DNA from: Aureimonas sp. SA4125
Lineage (GTDB): Bacteria > Pseudomonadota > Alphaproteobacteria > Rhizobiales > Rhizobiaceae
Length of the DNA stretch: 64,000 bases
NCBI RefSeq assembly: GCF_019973775.1
Contig: NZ_AP025032.1
Location: 4,182,001 to 4,246,000 of the forward strand
Direction of reading: 5' to 3'
Shown here: positions 18,986 through 26,215 of the stretch, one piece after another
Layout of the letters: every line of letters starts with the position of its first letter
Position numbering within the stretch: the stretch's first letter is position 1
Notes under the pieces: model-generated
What the model saw: only the letters and a program-made list of their open reading frames with translations
Told to the model about the DNA's origin: nothing
The model's database searches: none
Program-made: the position numbers and the translations under genes

Positions 18986-19756
18986 TCACCGCTTCGCCTC
19001 GCTGCGGTCCGAAGGGATGAGGCGCGCATAGACGTCGCCGGAAGCGCCCGACAGGCTCACGCAGCGCAGGAAATGCCGAAAATCGCCGGCCGGCATCCAG
19101 CCCTCTGCATGAAAGCGCTGGCGCTCGCCGACGACCAGATTGAATTCGTAGGGACCAAGCTGCGACAGGCGGTCCAGACAGCGCTCGGCGATATCCATGG
19201 CGGCGGGCAGATATTCGAAGGAGATGAGCGGCAGGGCTTGCGAAAGCCCCTCCAGCACATCGGCCTCGCTTCCCTCGACGTCGATCTTCACGAAATCCGG
19301 CCGGCCATGTCTCCGGATCAGGGCATCGAGGGTGACCATCGGCACCTCGATCTCCTCGTCCCACTCGACGCTTTCAAAGCCCCTTGTCGCGCCGATCCTT
19401 CCCGGCCAATCGGGGATGATGCTGGACAGCGTCGGATGGCGGCGGGAGATCTTCAGCCGGGCGCTGCCGTCCGCGCGCCCGACGGCCTCGCCCCGCACGT
19501 CGATGGCGCGGCCGGATGCGATTCGCTGCAGGATCTTCCGGAAAGCCGGTTGCGGTTCCACGGCGACGACGCGCGCGCCGGCCTTCGCCAGGGCCAGCGA
19601 CCGGTTGCCGGCATGGGCGCCGATATCGAAGGCCAGGGCGCCCGGCTTGACGAGCGCGCGCATGAAGCGGCGCATGGCCATGACCTGCCAGGGCTGCCCG
19701 TGATAGACCAGCAGCGATCGGATCAGCCCGATCGCGGACGCGAAGCGAGCGGCCAT
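18986..19756 (-). CDS. FkbM-family methyltransferase
   Basis: This 256-residue SAM-dependent methyltransferase has motif I in LAFDIGAHAGN, motif II ending in VVAVEPQP, and the FkbM hallmark FVKIDVEGSEADVLEG. FkbM enzymes methylate hydroxyl groups of sugars or polyketides, so here it may cap a sugar added by the cluster glycosyltransferase. The ATG at 19756 lies one base past the previous gene's stop, a start typical of this tightly packed arm. A longer version from 19777 would overlap that gene. Confidence 0.83.
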   Translation of the reverse strand: MAARFASAIGLIRSLLVYHGQPWQVMAMRRFMRALVKPGALAFDIGAHAGNRSLALAKAGARVVAVEPQPAFRKILQRIASGRAIDVRGEAVGRADGSARLKISRRHPTLSSIIPDWPGRIGATRGFESVEWDEEIEVPMVTLDALIRRHGRPDFVKIDVEGSEADVLEGLSQALPLISFEYLPAAMDIAERCLDRLSQLGPYEFNLVVGERQRFHAEGWMPAGDFRHFLRCVSLSGASGDVYARLIPSDRSEAKR

Positions 19757-19757
19757 C

Positions 19758-20561
19758 CTAGCCGGTCTTTCGGCCATCACCCTGCCGAACCTGATCGAAC
19801 AGGTCGCGCGCGAAGGAGGCCGTGAGAAGCGCGAGGGCCGCCAGCGCGATGGCATTCGAAAAAGGCGGCTCGACCACCGGCGTCATCACCGCACACAAGA
19901 CGGAGACCTGGATGACGCAGACGGCCTTGCGCAGGATGCTCGGCCGGAGCGTCTTCGATAGCCGGGGGAGCATCGCGTGGATCGCCAGATAGCCGTAGCG
20001 CATGGCCCCGAGGAAGACGACGAAGACACCGGCCTTGCCGCTGGCACAGGCCAGGAGCGAGAGGATGAGGATCAGCAGCGCATCGACTTCCATGTCGAAC
20101 CGCCCGCCGAAATCGGAATGGGTTCCATGATGGCGGGCCGCAAATCCGTCGACGCCGTCAAGCGCGAGGGCGAGGAGGACGACCGAGACGAGCGCCCAGG
20201 CGAGCGTCTCGTCGCCGCCGGGGCCGAGACGCTCGAACTCGGTAAAGGCCGCGGCGACAAGGGCGGTCAGCCCTGCGCGGAAACCCGTGATCATGTTGGC
20301 GACGCCGAGCCGGCGATGCGGATGGTCGTCGAGACCTGCCAGCGCAATGGCCGCGATGCTGCCATAGACGCCGAGGGCGACGACCACGAACCGCCAGTCG
20401 GAGGCGGCAAGCTTTGCCGCCGCAGGGGCCGTCATCGCCAGTGCCACGGCAATGGCGCCGAAAACGCAGAGCGCTTCCCGGAATACCGGGCGCACGTCAT
20501 GCCGGCCCCGGCCTCGGAACAGCCCGGACACCGCGCGAGCGTAGGGGCGGGCTCCGATCAT
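19758..20561 (-). CDS. CDP-alcohol phosphatidyltransferase-family membrane protein
   Basis: This 267-residue integral membrane protein has about six helices. It carries the family active site: Asp135, then DGFAAR (138-143), then GGRFDMEVD (152-160), equivalent to D..DG..AR...G...D...D. The enzymes swap CMP in a CDP-alcohol, commonly CDP-diacylglycerol, for another alcohol. Its ATG overlaps the RibA-like stop (ATGA), which supports coupled expression and a role in the same pathway, possibly attaching the product to a lipid. The 528-codon open frame extends far upstream, but that part lies inside the RibA-like gene in another frame. Confidence 0.85.
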   Translation of the reverse strand: MIGARPYARAVSGLFRGRGRHDVRPVFREALCVFGAIAVALAMTAPAAAKLAASDWRFVVVALGVYGSIAAIALAGLDDHPHRRLGVANMITGFRAGLTALVAAAFTEFERLGPGGDETLAWALVSVVLLALALDGVDGFAARHHGTHSDFGGRFDMEVDALLILILSLLACASGKAGVFVVFLGAMRYGYLAIHAMLPRLSKTLRPSILRKAVCVIQVSVLCAVMTPVVEPPFSNAIALAALALLTASFARDLFDQVRQGDGRKTG

Positions 20562-21814
20562 TTCGTTGCGAGCGCCGACGCGATCGCTGCGACGTCGAGC
20601 ATGTGCCCTGCGCGCCGCGCCTTTGTCGTCAGATAGTTCCGGTTGTCCCTGGTGACTTCCCCGAGAACCGCGGTCCGGCGCGTGACCGCAATGCCGGCAT
20701 TCTCCAGAAATGCCGCCTTCGACGGATTGTTCGTCAGGAGTTCCACATTCAAAATGCCCAGCAGGTCGAGCATGGCGATCGCGGCCTCGTAGCGCCGGGC
20801 ATCCGGGCCGAATCCGAGCGCGGCGTCGGCATCGATCGTGTCGAGCCCCAGCGACTGGTAGCCATAGGCCCGCATCTTGGCGGCGATCCCGGTGCCGCGC
20901 CCTTCCTGGTCGAGATAGAGCAGGACGCCGCCACCGCGCGAAGCCATCGTCCGGAGCGAGCCGCGCAACTGATCCCCGCAGTCGCATTTCAGCGAGCCGA
21001 AAAGATCGCCCGTCAGGCAAGAGGAGTGGATGCGGGTCGGGACAGGGCCGCGGCGATCCGGATTTCCGACCACGATGGCGAGCTGATCGCGCTGGGAGAG
21101 GCCGCCTCGGAAGACCACGAACTCGCTTTTCGGCATGTCCGGCAGCGGGACAAAGGTGCGCGCGACGATCTCGAACTGTTTCTCGGCCTCGCTCGCGAAC
21201 GCCACGTCGCCCTTTGTGAACTGTGCGATCCCGGCAAAGGCCTCGTCGTCCGGTTCGATCTCGACGACGACGAGGGCGGGGAGGAGAAGGGCAAGGCTTG
21301 ACATCAAGGTCAGATGCGAAAGCTCTGGTGGCGCCTCGGACCACGTCTCCGGCCTGTCCACGTCGAGCCGATAACCGAGGGCGCAGGCTCTTTCGAAGGA
21401 GGCATCTCGAAGCCCGACGAGGGCGCCGGTCGATGTCGCCATTCCGATTGCCGCCGCACGCGGGGGCGTCAGGAAGATCGAATGGGTGCCTTCCGTCACG
21501 TCGGCGAAGCGATCGTAGCCCGCGGCACTCGCGGCATCGAGAGCCAGCGCTGCAAAGCTGCGATCGGAGCGGAACACGACGGGGCGACCATAGCGCAGTT
21601 CGGCTGCCGCGATTTCACAGGAACGACGCGCGACATCGAGCGGTTCGAGGAATGCTCTGGGTACTCGGCTCATGCCCGCGGCGGTGTCCAGCATTGATGC
21701 GTTCCAGTATTCGTTGATCATTCCAACTGCATCTCGAGAATTAGGCGCGACGTTGCGCTTTGCCACTTCGCGCTGCTGCGACAATTGGGCGCGAGAGGTG
21801 ACGAACTGGCCCAT
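20558..21814 (-). CDS. GTP cyclohydrolase II, RibA-like paralogue
   Basis: The C-terminal half (about residues 215-415) is GTP cyclohydrolase II. Zinc cysteines are C266, C277 and C279 in SCLTGDLFGSLKCDCG, followed by LDQEGRGTGIAAKMRAY, ALGFGPDARRY with the catalytic Asp and Arg, and LLTNNPSKAAFL. The enzyme turns GTP into diaminopyrimidine ribosyl phosphate. The N-terminal 200 residues resemble a decayed DHBP-synthase half without its acidic EGD motif, so it is not a normal RibBA. It heads the minus arm of the cluster. The start is uncertain: 21814 leaves 8 bp to the divergent gene, and ATGs at 21721 and 21694 are alternatives. Confidence 0.88.
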   Translation of the reverse strand: MGQFVTSRAQLSQQREVAKRNVAPNSRDAVGMINEYWNASMLDTAAGMSRVPRAFLEPLDVARRSCEIAAAELRYGRPVVFRSDRSFAALALDAASAAGYDRFADVTEGTHSIFLTPPRAAAIGMATSTGALVGLRDASFERACALGYRLDVDRPETWSEAPPELSHLTLMSSLALLLPALVVVEIEPDDEAFAGIAQFTKGDVAFASEAEKQFEIVARTFVPLPDMPKSEFVVFRGGLSQRDQLAIVVGNPDRRGPVPTRIHSSCLTGDLFGSLKCDCGDQLRGSLRTMASRGGGVLLYLDQEGRGTGIAAKMRAYGYQSLGLDTIDADAALGFGPDARRYEAAIAMLDLLGILNVELLTNNPSKAAFLENAGIAVTRRTAVLGEVTRDNRNYLTTKARRAGHMLDVAAIASALATK

Positions 21815-21822
21815 CGCTCTAT

Positions 21823-22848
21823 TTGGCAGAGGCGTTAGAGACTGGGTGCACCACCATTCGAGAAACTGAACCTTTGCAAGACAGCCGTGACTACAAGGCC
21901 TTATGGCTCGAAGCCGAGCATCGCGCCGTCATGCGCGATGGCGTCCTGCCGCCCCAGTCTTCCGGCGAAGCTGTTGTCTCTGCACGCTTCGGTGCGATCA
22001 GCCGAGGGACGGAGTCGCTGGTCGCCGGGGGGAAGGTTCCTGCGAGCGAAAGAGAGCGCATGCGCGCTCCTTTCCAGGACGGAGATTTCCCCTTTCCCGT
22101 CAAATACGGCTATGCCGTCGCCGGCGTCGTCGAAGCGGGACCGGCAGAGTGGACGGGGCGGAAGGTCTTCTGCCTCCATCCGCACCAGAGCGTCTTCACC
22201 GTTCCCGTCGAGGCGTTGCGTCCGGTTCCCGATGGCGTGCCGCTGGAACGGGCGGTGCTGGGCGCCAACATGGAAACCGCCCTCAACATCGTCTGGGACG
22301 CCGGCATCCAGCCGGGCGACAGGGTCGCGGTCATTGGAGCCGGAGTGGTCGGATTGCTGGCCGCCCATATCGCGGCGTCGATCCCCGGGACCGAGACCAT
22401 CGTGATCGACATCGACCCCCGCCGCGCGGCGACGGCCTCTTCTCTCGGGCTCTCCTTCGCCTCCCCCGAACAGGCGCCGAAAGACTGCGACGTCGTCATT
22501 CATGCCTCGGGATCACCGGATGGGCTGGCGGTGGCGCTTGCCGCTGCCGGCTTCGAGGCGCGTCTCGTCGAGGCGAGCTGGTACGGCGATCGGCAGGTCG
22601 CCGTCCCACTCGGGCAGGCCTTCCATTCGCAGAGGCTGACGCTCGTCAGCAGCCAGGTCGGGCATGTTCCGGCCACACGGCGGGCGCGCTGGAGCCGGTC
22701 GCGTCGACTCGATCTCGCGCTCTCGCTTCTCGCCGATGCCCGGCTCGATGCACTCTTGCCCGCGGAGACCGCCTTTCTCGACCTGCCGGGCGTCTACGCA
22801 GACATCCTCCGGAATCCCGCGACCCTCTGCCATCGCATTCGCTACTGA
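21823..22848 (+). CDS. Zinc-type medium-chain dehydrogenase
   Basis: This roughly 340-residue MDR-superfamily oxidoreductase has YGYAVAGVVEAG in the N-terminal GroES-like part, then the Rossmann motif VAVIGAGVVGLLAA (about 167-180) and the strand ending IVIDIDPRR. The structural four-cysteine zinc loop is absent, so the protein may be a reductase without structural zinc. There is no ATG before the conserved region. TTG codons at 21823 or 21874 must serve as the start. It opens the plus arm of the divergent cluster, ten bases before the PTPS-like gene. Confidence 0.8.
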   Translation: MAEALETGCTTIRETEPLQDSRDYKALWLEAEHRAVMRDGVLPPQSSGEAVVSARFGAISRGTESLVAGGKVPASERERMRAPFQDGDFPFPVKYGYAVAGVVEAGPAEWTGRKVFCLHPHQSVFTVPVEALRPVPDGVPLERAVLGANMETALNIVWDAGIQPGDRVAVIGAGVVGLLAAHIAASIPGTETIVIDIDPRRAATASSLGLSFASPEQAPKDCDVVIHASGSPDGLAVALAAAGFEARLVEASWYGDRQVAVPLGQAFHSQRLTLVSSQVGHVPATRRARWSRSRRLDLALSLLADARLDALLPAETAFLDLPGVYADILRNPATLCHRIRY

Positions 22849-22858
22849 AAGGACCGCC

Positions 22859-23257
22859 ATGTTCGCCGTCGAAGTGACCGACCACATCATGATCGCCCAT
22901 TCCCTCCCGCGTCCGGTCTTCGGTCCGGCGCAGGGAATGCACGGCGCCACCTTCACCGTGGATGCGGCCTTCTTCACCCCCGATCTCGATGAGGACGGGC
23001 TCGGCGTCGATATCGGCGCGGCGATGGAAATCCTGGCCGATGTCCTGAAGCCGCTGAACTACGGCAATCTCGACGAGATGCCGACGTTCAAGGGAAAGGT
23101 GACGACGACCGAGTTTCTCGCCAAGCACATCTTCGACGCCATCGCGGCGCTGATCGCTGCGGGCCGCATGGGCGAGGCTGGCGGACGGGTCGAGCGCCTG
23201 CGTATCCGCCTGCACGAATCGCATGTCGCCCGCGCCTGGTACGAGGCGGCGCTTTGA
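22859..23257 (+). CDS. Degenerate PTPS/QueD-fold protein
   Basis: This 132-residue protein has the length and fold pattern of 6-pyruvoyl/6-carboxy-tetrahydropterin synthases. It keeps His14 and His28, the TTTEFLAKHIFDAI helix and the C-terminal pterin-binding glutamate in RLHESH (E120). Key residues are changed. The catalytic cysteine that normally precedes the HGH motif is absent, HGH is HGA (A30), and the usual DH before the NL(N/D)E motif is NY. Classical synthase chemistry is therefore doubtful. AGGA six bases before the ATG gives a firm start. Its stop overlaps the next gene's TTG start. Confidence 0.8.
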   Translation: MFAVEVTDHIMIAHSLPRPVFGPAQGMHGATFTVDAAFFTPDLDEDGLGVDIGAAMEILADVLKPLNYGNLDEMPTFKGKVTTTEFLAKHIFDAIAALIAAGRMGEAGGRVERLRIRLHESHVARAWYEAAL

Positions 23258-24300
23258 ACCGACGCCTCGTCTTCGCGATCCCCGGCGATCTCAGGACGAT
23301 GACCGGCGGCTATGCCTATGACCGGCGGATGATCGCCGAACTCGGCGCGCTCGGCTGGTCCGTCACGCACCTGGAACTGCCGGGCAGCTTCCCCGATCCC
23401 GGTCCCTCGGACATCGAGGAAACCGCGCGGCTTCTGGCGGAAATCGGCGACGGGGCCGCAGTGCTCGTCGATGGTCTCGCCTTCTCGGCCGCGCCGGAGG
23501 TTTTCGCGGCGCAAGCGGACCGGCTCGCCTTCGTCGCCCTCATCCACCATCCGCTTGCGCTGGAGACCGGACTGACCCGCCAGCGCCAAGACGCGCTTCG
23601 TGCCGCCGAGACCCGCGCGCTCGAACTCGCCCGTGCCGTCGTCGTGACCAGCGCGATGACCGGCCGGGAGCTGACGGATTCGTTCGGCGTCGAGCCGGGC
23701 CGCATCACCGTCGCGGTACCGGGCACCGACCGCCAGGCGCGCGCACCGGCGCAAGGCGCTCCGCCGACGATCCTCTCGGTCGGAACACTGGTGCCCCGCA
23801 AGGGCCACGACGTGCTGATTACGGCGCTGTCCCGCGTCGCCGATCTCGACTGGCGTTGCCGCATCGTCGGGGATGCCACCCGTGATCTGGATCACGCTTC
23901 CGCCCTCGCCCAACTGATCGGCGGGTTCGGCCTCGGCGATCGGATCACGCTTGCGGGAGGCGTGGACGATACGGGCGCCGCGTTCGCCCGCGCCGACCTC
24001 TTCGCGCTCGCCACCCATTACGAGGGCTACGGCATGGTGTTCGCAGAGGCGCTGGCCCATGGATTGCCGATCGTCGGCACGCGCGCGGGCGCAGTGGCGG
24101 AAGTGGTGCCGGCAGATGCCGGCATTCTGGTCGAGCCGAACGACGTGCCGGCTTTTGGCGGCGCGCTGAGAACGCTCCTCGCCGATCCAGCGCTTCGCCG
24201 GCGGTATGCCGATGGCGCCTTCGATGCGGGACAGCGTCTTGCGACCTGGGAAAACTCGGCGCGGCACATCGACGACACGCTTCGACGGCTTGCCGCATGA
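23254..24300 (+). CDS. GT4-family glycosyltransferase
   Basis: The 348-residue GT-B glycosyltransferase has an N-terminal acceptor half and a C-terminal donor half. The latter starts at ILSVGTLVPRKGHDVL and carries the GT4 nucleotide-sugar site in HYEGYGMVFAEALAHGLP with the EX7E glutamates. The start is TTG in the overlap TTGA with the PTPS-like stop, and the end is ATGA with the methyltransferase, so all three are translationally coupled. The sugar donor cannot be read from sequence. Context suggests the acceptor is the pyrimidine or pterin-like product of the cluster. Confidence 0.87.
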   Translation: MNRRLVFAIPGDLRTMTGGYAYDRRMIAELGALGWSVTHLELPGSFPDPGPSDIEETARLLAEIGDGAAVLVDGLAFSAAPEVFAAQADRLAFVALIHHPLALETGLTRQRQDALRAAETRALELARAVVVTSAMTGRELTDSFGVEPGRITVAVPGTDRQARAPAQGAPPTILSVGTLVPRKGHDVLITALSRVADLDWRCRIVGDATRDLDHASALAQLIGGFGLGDRITLAGGVDDTGAAFARADLFALATHYEGYGMVFAEALAHGLPIVGTRAGAVAEVVPADAGILVEPNDVPAFGGALRTLLADPALRRRYADGAFDAGQRLATWENSARHIDDTLRRLAA

Positions 24301-25094
24301 GCGGGTTCGAATCCGACTGGCTGTCCCTCCGCGAGCCCGCCGATCGCGCGGCGCGCGCAAGCGAACTTCTCGAGGCTGCCGCTGCCCATGTTGCGTCCGG
24401 GCAAGGGGCGGTCGTCGATCTCGGCTGCGGCACCGGCTCGACCTTCCGGGCCCTCGACCCGCAGCTGCGCCCGGAAACGCCCTGGGTCTTCGTCGACGAC
24501 GACGAGGCCCTGCTGGCCCGCGCCCACATGCTGCTGCCACCGGCGGGGCGCGACCGGGTGCGGCTGCATACAGCCGATCTCGCCGGTTTCGACGACGAGA
24601 TCTTCCAGACGGCCGCGCTGGTCACCGCGTCGGCCGTGTTCGATCTCGTCTCCTCGAGCTTCATCGAGGATCTCGCCGAGCGAATGGCACGGCGCGGTCT
24701 TGCACTCTACGCCGCGCTGACCGTCGACGGTCGGATCGTCTGGGACAGTCCGCATCCGCTCGACGACGAGATCGTGAAGGCGTTCTCCCTGGATCAGCAA
24801 CGCGACAAGGGATTTGGTCCGGGCCTCGGCGGCGGGGCTGCCGTGCTTCTCGAAGCCGCCTTTGTCGCCAGGGGCTACAGGGTGCAGTCGGCGACGAGCG
24901 ACTGGACTCTCGGCGTCGGCGACCTCGCATTGCAGGACGCGTTCCATGAGGGGCTTGCCGCGCCGGCCCGGGCGGCGATGCACGACGAGGTTACCGGCTG
25001 GCTCCGCCACCGGAGGGAAACCGCCCGTGCCGGTTGCGGCGTCCGCGTCGGCCATCGCGACATGCTGGCTCTGCCGCCGGCCCGGCATCCGTGA
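24297..25094 (+). CDS. Class I SAM-dependent methyltransferase
   Basis: The 265-residue protein has motif I VVDLGCGTGS (39-48), an acidic motif II in WVFVDDDEALLARA, and a motif IV region around ASAVFDLVSSSFIEDL. Downstream, GFGPGLGGGAA and a mostly helical C-terminal cap complete the fold. It is the last gene of the plus arm and overlaps the glycosyltransferase by four bases. The substrate is not predictable beyond the cluster context. Confidence 0.85.
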   Translation: MSGFESDWLSLREPADRAARASELLEAAAAHVASGQGAVVDLGCGTGSTFRALDPQLRPETPWVFVDDDEALLARAHMLLPPAGRDRVRLHTADLAGFDDEIFQTAALVTASAVFDLVSSSFIEDLAERMARRGLALYAALTVDGRIVWDSPHPLDDEIVKAFSLDQQRDKGFGPGLGGGAAVLLEAAFVARGYRVQSATSDWTLGVGDLALQDAFHEGLAAPARAAMHDEVTGWLRHRRETARAGCGVRVGHRDMLALPPARHP

Positions 25095-25119
25095 CGCCGC
25101 CACAAGGGGCTGCGGCGTC
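25093..25119. terminator. Hairpin between convergent genes
   Basis: GACGCCGC (25093-25100) and GCGGCGTC (25112-25119) make a perfect 8-bp GC stem with an 11-base loop. It fills the whole gap between the methyltransferase stop and the cytochrome b561 stop. It lacks a T-run but is well placed as a bidirectional terminator. Confidence 0.5.
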
Positions 25120-25677
25120 CTAGATCATCCGGTAGAGCGTGGCGTCGCGGCGCAGAACGTGGTGATGGATGACGCCGGCCATGTGCAGCAGAAAGAGCAC
25201 GAGGATCGTCCAGCCCAGTACCGTGTGCACGGTCATGAAGACGGGCGCCAAGGCCTCGTCCTTGCCGATCGGGCTCGGGATCGGCAGGACGCCGAAAAGG
25301 CGCAAGGGAAAGCCGAAGGCGTTGGTGGCGAGAAATCCGGCCACAGGCATCGCGATCAACGCGGCATAGAGCGCGACGTGGACGGTGCCCGCGATCCGCG
25401 CCTGCCAGAGCGGCATCGGTTCACGCTCCGGCGCCCCGCGCAACAGCCTGACCGCGAGCCGCGCCAGCATGATCCACAGGATCAGAAAACCGAAAGACTC
25501 GTGCAGGAGATAGCCGATCGTCTTGTTGTCCTCGGCGAGGAATTCGATGACCATCCCCGCGGGCCACACGACAATCACCAGCGCCGCGACGATCCAGTGC
25601 AGCACCCGCGCGAGCGCCGAATATCGGGCTGCCTGCGGGAGGCCTTGTGCGATGCCGTTATCGTCATACACGGGCAT
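25120..25677 (-). CDS. Cytochrome b561-family di-heme membrane protein
   Basis: The 185-residue protein has four transmembrane helices with histidines placed for heme binding: His27 (VLHWIV), His59 (LLHESFG), His151 (TVHTVLGW) and His165 (LLHMAGV). Bacterial b561 proteins of this type pass electrons from quinol or superoxide across the inner membrane. The ATG at 25677 was chosen because homology begins there. The frame opens at 25800, but those residues are low-complexity. It is transcribed alone, away from the giant adhesin gene. Confidence 0.85.
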   Translation of the reverse strand: MPVYDDNGIAQGLPQAARYSALARVLHWIVAALVIVVWPAGMVIEFLAEDNKTIGYLLHESFGFLILWIMLARLAVRLLRGAPEREPMPLWQARIAGTVHVALYAALIAMPVAGFLATNAFGFPLRLFGVLPIPSPIGKDEALAPVFMTVHTVLGWTILVLFLLHMAGVIHHHVLRRDATLYRMI

Positions 25678-26215
25678 GTCCACGGGACTTGAGTTGCTGT
25701 CGAGGGCGACACTGCGCTCGAACCTGCTCGGGGCATAAGTGTCGCCTTCGGATGCACCAAGGTCAATTGGGCGCCGCCGCACGGCGGTCAGGGTCATCAC
25801 GATGGCCGACCGCGTCCCGTGACGTGGTGTCGTTGACGGCGTGTTGCCGCCACTTCCGGCAGGGCCGGTGGATCACCGGGTCATGGGCTGGCAGGGCTGA
25901 CGAAAGAATTGTCGCGACGAGGTGCGACGCGATCCAGCATTGTGCTCACTCAGCCAGATACATCCGCCCATTCGGGATTCGGATCGTTCTGCGTACAAAC
26001 AATCCCACTGCGACTATTGTGCAACGCCGGCAAATTGACAAACTGATCCAACCGTTTGCGACCGGCCTCCGAAGTGGCCGACCTTGGCCGAGCCCATTCA
26101 CACTAACGAAACGTCAATATCCCGCCCGACTTCCCCTTACGCGTCGCTTCTAAGTTGTGCTTATATCCCGCCAAGGCTCCGGCTCGAGAGGGCGAACCGG
26201 AGGGGGATCGACTCT
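25678..26215. promoter_or_regulatory. 538-bp divergent leader region of the giant adhesin gene
   Basis: This region is less GC-rich from about 25980 to 26160 and contains no convincing gene. It holds a CCGGTG-GAT-CACCGG dyad (25865-25879), an ACAAT-N12-ATTGT dyad (25999-26020) and an isolated consensus -35, TTGACA, at 26035-26040. No good -10 lies 16-18 bases after it. GGAGGGGG about eight bases before 26216 is a strong ribosome site and decides the adhesin start against the TTG at 26084. Confidence 0.4.

Noticed and set aside
25999..26020. ACAAT-N12-ATTGT as a regulator operator
   Set aside because: Five-base arms are too short to distinguish from chance in an AT-richer stretch.
26035..26063. 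TTGACA as a full sigma-70 promoter for the adhesin gene
   Set aside because: No acceptable -10 is found 16-18 bases downstream, so only the -35 match is noted.
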